Source: Roseiarcus sp963782255 (GTDB lineage Bacteria; Pseudomonadota; Alphaproteobacteria; Rhizobiales; Beijerinckiaceae). From it: 64,000 bases of DNA. Position numbers and translations under genes: made by a program. The notes beneath the pieces are model-generated. The model did not search any database. It was not told where the DNA came from and saw nothing but the letters and a program-made list of their open reading frames with translations. Numbering within the stretch: the stretch's first letter is position 1; each line of letters begins with the position of its first letter. Positions 62,285 to 64,000 of the stretch are shown one piece after another. The stretch is from assembly GCA_963782255.1 (NCBI GenBank), contig CAWAIS010000001.1, positions 4,650,001 to 4,714,000 of the forward strand, in the 5' to 3' direction.

Positions 62285-64000
62285 TTGGAGTTGGCTCGCG
62301 AGGGACGCGCTGACAATACTTTCGCAAAGGTGCTGCGATCGCACGCCGTCGAGCGCGGCGCCCATCCGGCGTTCCGCCGCAAGGACCTCGGCCTCTGGCA
62401 GACTTGGACCTGGGCGCAAGCCTACGACGAGACACGGGCAATCGCCAAAGGATTGCTCGACCTGGGTCTCGACAAGGGCGACATCATCGCGATCGTCGGG
62501 GCGAACCGCCCGAAACTGTACTGGTCGATCACAGCCGCCCAAATGATCGGCGCGATCCCTGTCCCGGTCTACGCCGATGCGGTCGCAGACGAGATCGCGG
62601 CGGTCATCGATCACTCCGAGGCGACAACGATCATCGCCCAGGACCAGGAGCAGGTCGACAAGATTCTCTCGGTGCGGGATCGGTTGCCCCGGCTGCGCCA
62701 TCTCCTCTACGACGAACCGCGAGGGCTAATCGGCTACGCCGAGCCGGGTCTCTACGCACTCGAGGCGGTGATGGCCAAGGGGCGCCGGGCGCTTGACGAA
62801 CCGTCCGTAGCCGCCGAGCTTGAACGGCGCATCGACGCCGGGAAAGGGGCCGACCCATCCGTCATCCTCTATACCTCTGGGACGACCGGTCGCTCAAAAG
62901 GCGTGGTGCTGAACGGCGAGCGTTCGATCGCCGCCGCGCGAACCACCGTCGCTTTCGACGGGCTCACCGACCGCGACGAAGTCCTCGCCTATCTACCACT
63001 GGCCTGGGTCGGCGACCATTATCTGAACTATGCGCAAGGCTACGTGGCGGGCTTCTGCATAGCCTGTCCGGAAAGCGCCGACACCGCGGCGAACGATCTG
63101 CGCGAGATTGGCCCGACCTATCATTTCGCGCCGCCGCGCGTGTTCGAGGCGCTACTTACTCGCGTGCAGATCCGCATGGAGGACGCAGGCGCCCTCAAAC
63201 GCTGGCTCTTCCGGCATTTCATGTATGTCGCGAAACGCTGGGGCGAAAAGATCGCCAACGGCGAGACTGTTCCCTTCCACGCGCAGCTCGCCTACGGCCT
63301 CGGCGATCTCCTGATCTACGCTCCGCTCAAGAATGCGCTCGGCTTCTCGCGCGTCCGCGTCGCCTATACTGCGGGCGAGGCGATCGGCGCCGACCTCTTC
63401 GCCTTCTATCGCTCCATCGGCCTCAACCTCAAGCAGCTTTACGGGCAGACGGAGGCGTTTCTGTTCGTCACGGCTCAGACGGATCGCGCCGTACGCTCCG
63501 ACACGGTTGGGCCCGCAGCGCCCGATGTTGATCTGCGCATCGCGCCCGATGGCGAGGTGCAGTTCAAGTCGCCCGGCATGTTCGTCGGCTATTTCCGCGA
63601 GAATGACAAAACGCGCGAGACAATGACCGACGACGGCTACGTGAAGACCGGCGATGCGGGATTCTTCGAGTTTGACGGGCAGCTCAAGATCGTCGATCGC
63701 GCCAAGGACGTCGGCCGGCTCAAGAACGGGCAGATGTTCGCGCCCAAATACATCGAGAACAAGCTCAAATTCTTTCCCGAGATTCGCGAGGCGGTGGCGA
63801 TCGGCGCCGGGCGCGACTTCGTCGCGGCGATGATCAACATAGAACTCGCCTCGGTCGGCAACTGGGCGGAGCGCAACAACGTCTCCTACGCCTCTTACCA
63901 GGAGCTCGCAGCCAACCGCTCGGTTTACGCGATGATCGAGCAGCGCGTCGACGAGGTCAATCATGCTCTGAGTCTCGAGCCGAAAATGGCTGGCGCACAG
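62285..64000 (+). CDS. Long-chain fatty-acid-CoA ligase (AMP-binding), 3' end outside the window
   Basis: 572 codons to the window edge, frame open throughout. The start is the TTG at 62285 with GGGAG 7 bases upstream; the nearby ATG at 62269 is out of frame. It has the AMP-binding motif SVILYTSGTTGRSKGVVL near residue 200, QLYGQTEAF, the TGDAGFF hinge region and KIVDRAKDVGRLKNGQMFAP. The last motifs are those of the long (about 640-residue) ACSL-type synthetases often encoded with branched-chain amino-acid ABC transporters in alphaproteobacteria. It activates fatty acids to acyl-CoA with ATP. Divergent from the pxp operon. Confidence 0.92.
   Translation, partial: MELAREGRADNTFAKVLRSHAVERGAHPAFRRKDLGLWQTWTWAQAYDETRAIAKGLLDLGLDKGDIIAIVGANRPKLYWSITAAQMIGAIPVPVYADAVADEIAAVIDHSEATTIIAQDQEQVDKILSVRDRLPRLRHLLYDEPRGLIGYAEPGLYALEAVMAKGRRALDEPSVAAELERRIDAGKGADPSVILYTSGTTGRSKGVVLNGERSIAAARTTVAFDGLTDRDEVLAYLPLAWVGDHYLNYAQGYVAGFCIACPESADTAANDLREIGPTYHFAPPRVFEALLTRVQIRMEDAGALKRWLFRHFMYVAKRWGEKIANGETVPFHAQLAYGLGDLLIYAPLKNALGFSRVRVAYTAGEAIGADLFAFYRSIGLNLKQLYGQTEAFLFVTAQTDRAVRSDTVGPAAPDVDLRIAPDGEVQFKSPGMFVGYFRENDKTRETMTDDGYVKTGDAGFFEFDGQLKIVDRAKDVGRLKNGQMFAPKYIENKLKFFPEIREAVAIGAGRDFVAAMINIELASVGNWAERNNVSYASYQELAANRSVYAMIEQRVDEVNHALSLEPKMAGAQ

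Noticed and set aside
62162..62701. Minus-strand gene of about 180 codons
   Set aside because: It is antisense to the acyl-CoA synthetase, whose frame is clearly coding.

Overview
The window is GC-rich DNA with dense coding, short gene gaps, strong GGAGG-type ribosome binding sites and occasional TTG/GTG starts. The gene families (MttB-type methyltransferase, DUF190/CrcB pair, PEP-CTERM protein, FixL/FixJ-like proteins, a CCCCGGATCAAGTCC-type palindromic repeat) fit an alphaproteobacterium of the Hyphomicrobiales (Rhizobiales), perhaps near Methylocystaceae/Beijerinckiaceae. That placement is inference; no rRNA or marker gene is present to settle it.

Region 1-19 kb is ordinary metabolic and transport chromosome: the start of a Tat-type solute-binding protein, a multi-pass membrane protein, an ATP-grasp protein paired with an MttB-family methyltransferase, mtnA, a CaiB/BaiF CoA-transferase, a metallo-beta-lactamase-fold hydrolase, then a run of flavoprotein, alpha/beta hydrolases and SDR, a GST, an ABC-F ATPase, a Bcr/CflA exporter, DUF190 plus CrcB (fluoride export), and a MarR-GNAT fusion with a clear palindromic operator.

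Region 19-28 kb shows decay. An IS110-family element lies beside an AT-rich gene remnant and a fixJ-type regulator broken by one missing base. An ABC-ATPase relic has a ruined Walker A, and a GH51 arabinofuranosidase is also broken by one missing base. An intact FixL-like PAS histidine kinase follows. At 28.16-28.21 kb a 3' fragment of tRNA-Asn stands alone, as expected of an attachment-site scar at an island edge.

Region 29-52.4 kb is the centrepiece: an extracellular contractile injection system (eCIS; Afp/PVC-like), all on the minus strand. In transcription order it has an AAA+ ATPase, two DUF4157 (eCIS-core, HExxH) proteins with a small exported protein between them, the DUF4255 cap, two sheaths, a tube protein, a CxxC protein plus a DUF6760-type FHWP frame, a second tube protein, a disordered protein, a LysM protein, a hub and spike encoded separately, PAAR, gp25, two gpJ-like baseplate proteins, a tail-protein-I homologue, fibre proteins and a coiled-coil protein. 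Two good sigma70-like promoters are visible, one before the ATPase and one between the DUF4157 genes and the cap gene. This suggests two transcription units: loader plus effectors, and structural genes. The DUF6760 frame has no usable start and overlaps the upstream frame at a G5A3 run. That points to a programmed -1 frameshift like that of phage tail-assembly chaperones, the most interesting mechanistic prediction here. No tape-measure protein is recognisable.

Region 52.4-64 kb: a 38-bp perfect palindrome, a GGDEF-EAL protein, a MOSC/ferredoxin-reductase/ferredoxin fusion, a repeat-rich gap, then an operon of an unknown protein with pxpB, pxpC and an EamA transporter, and finally a long-chain acyl-CoA synthetase running off the end.
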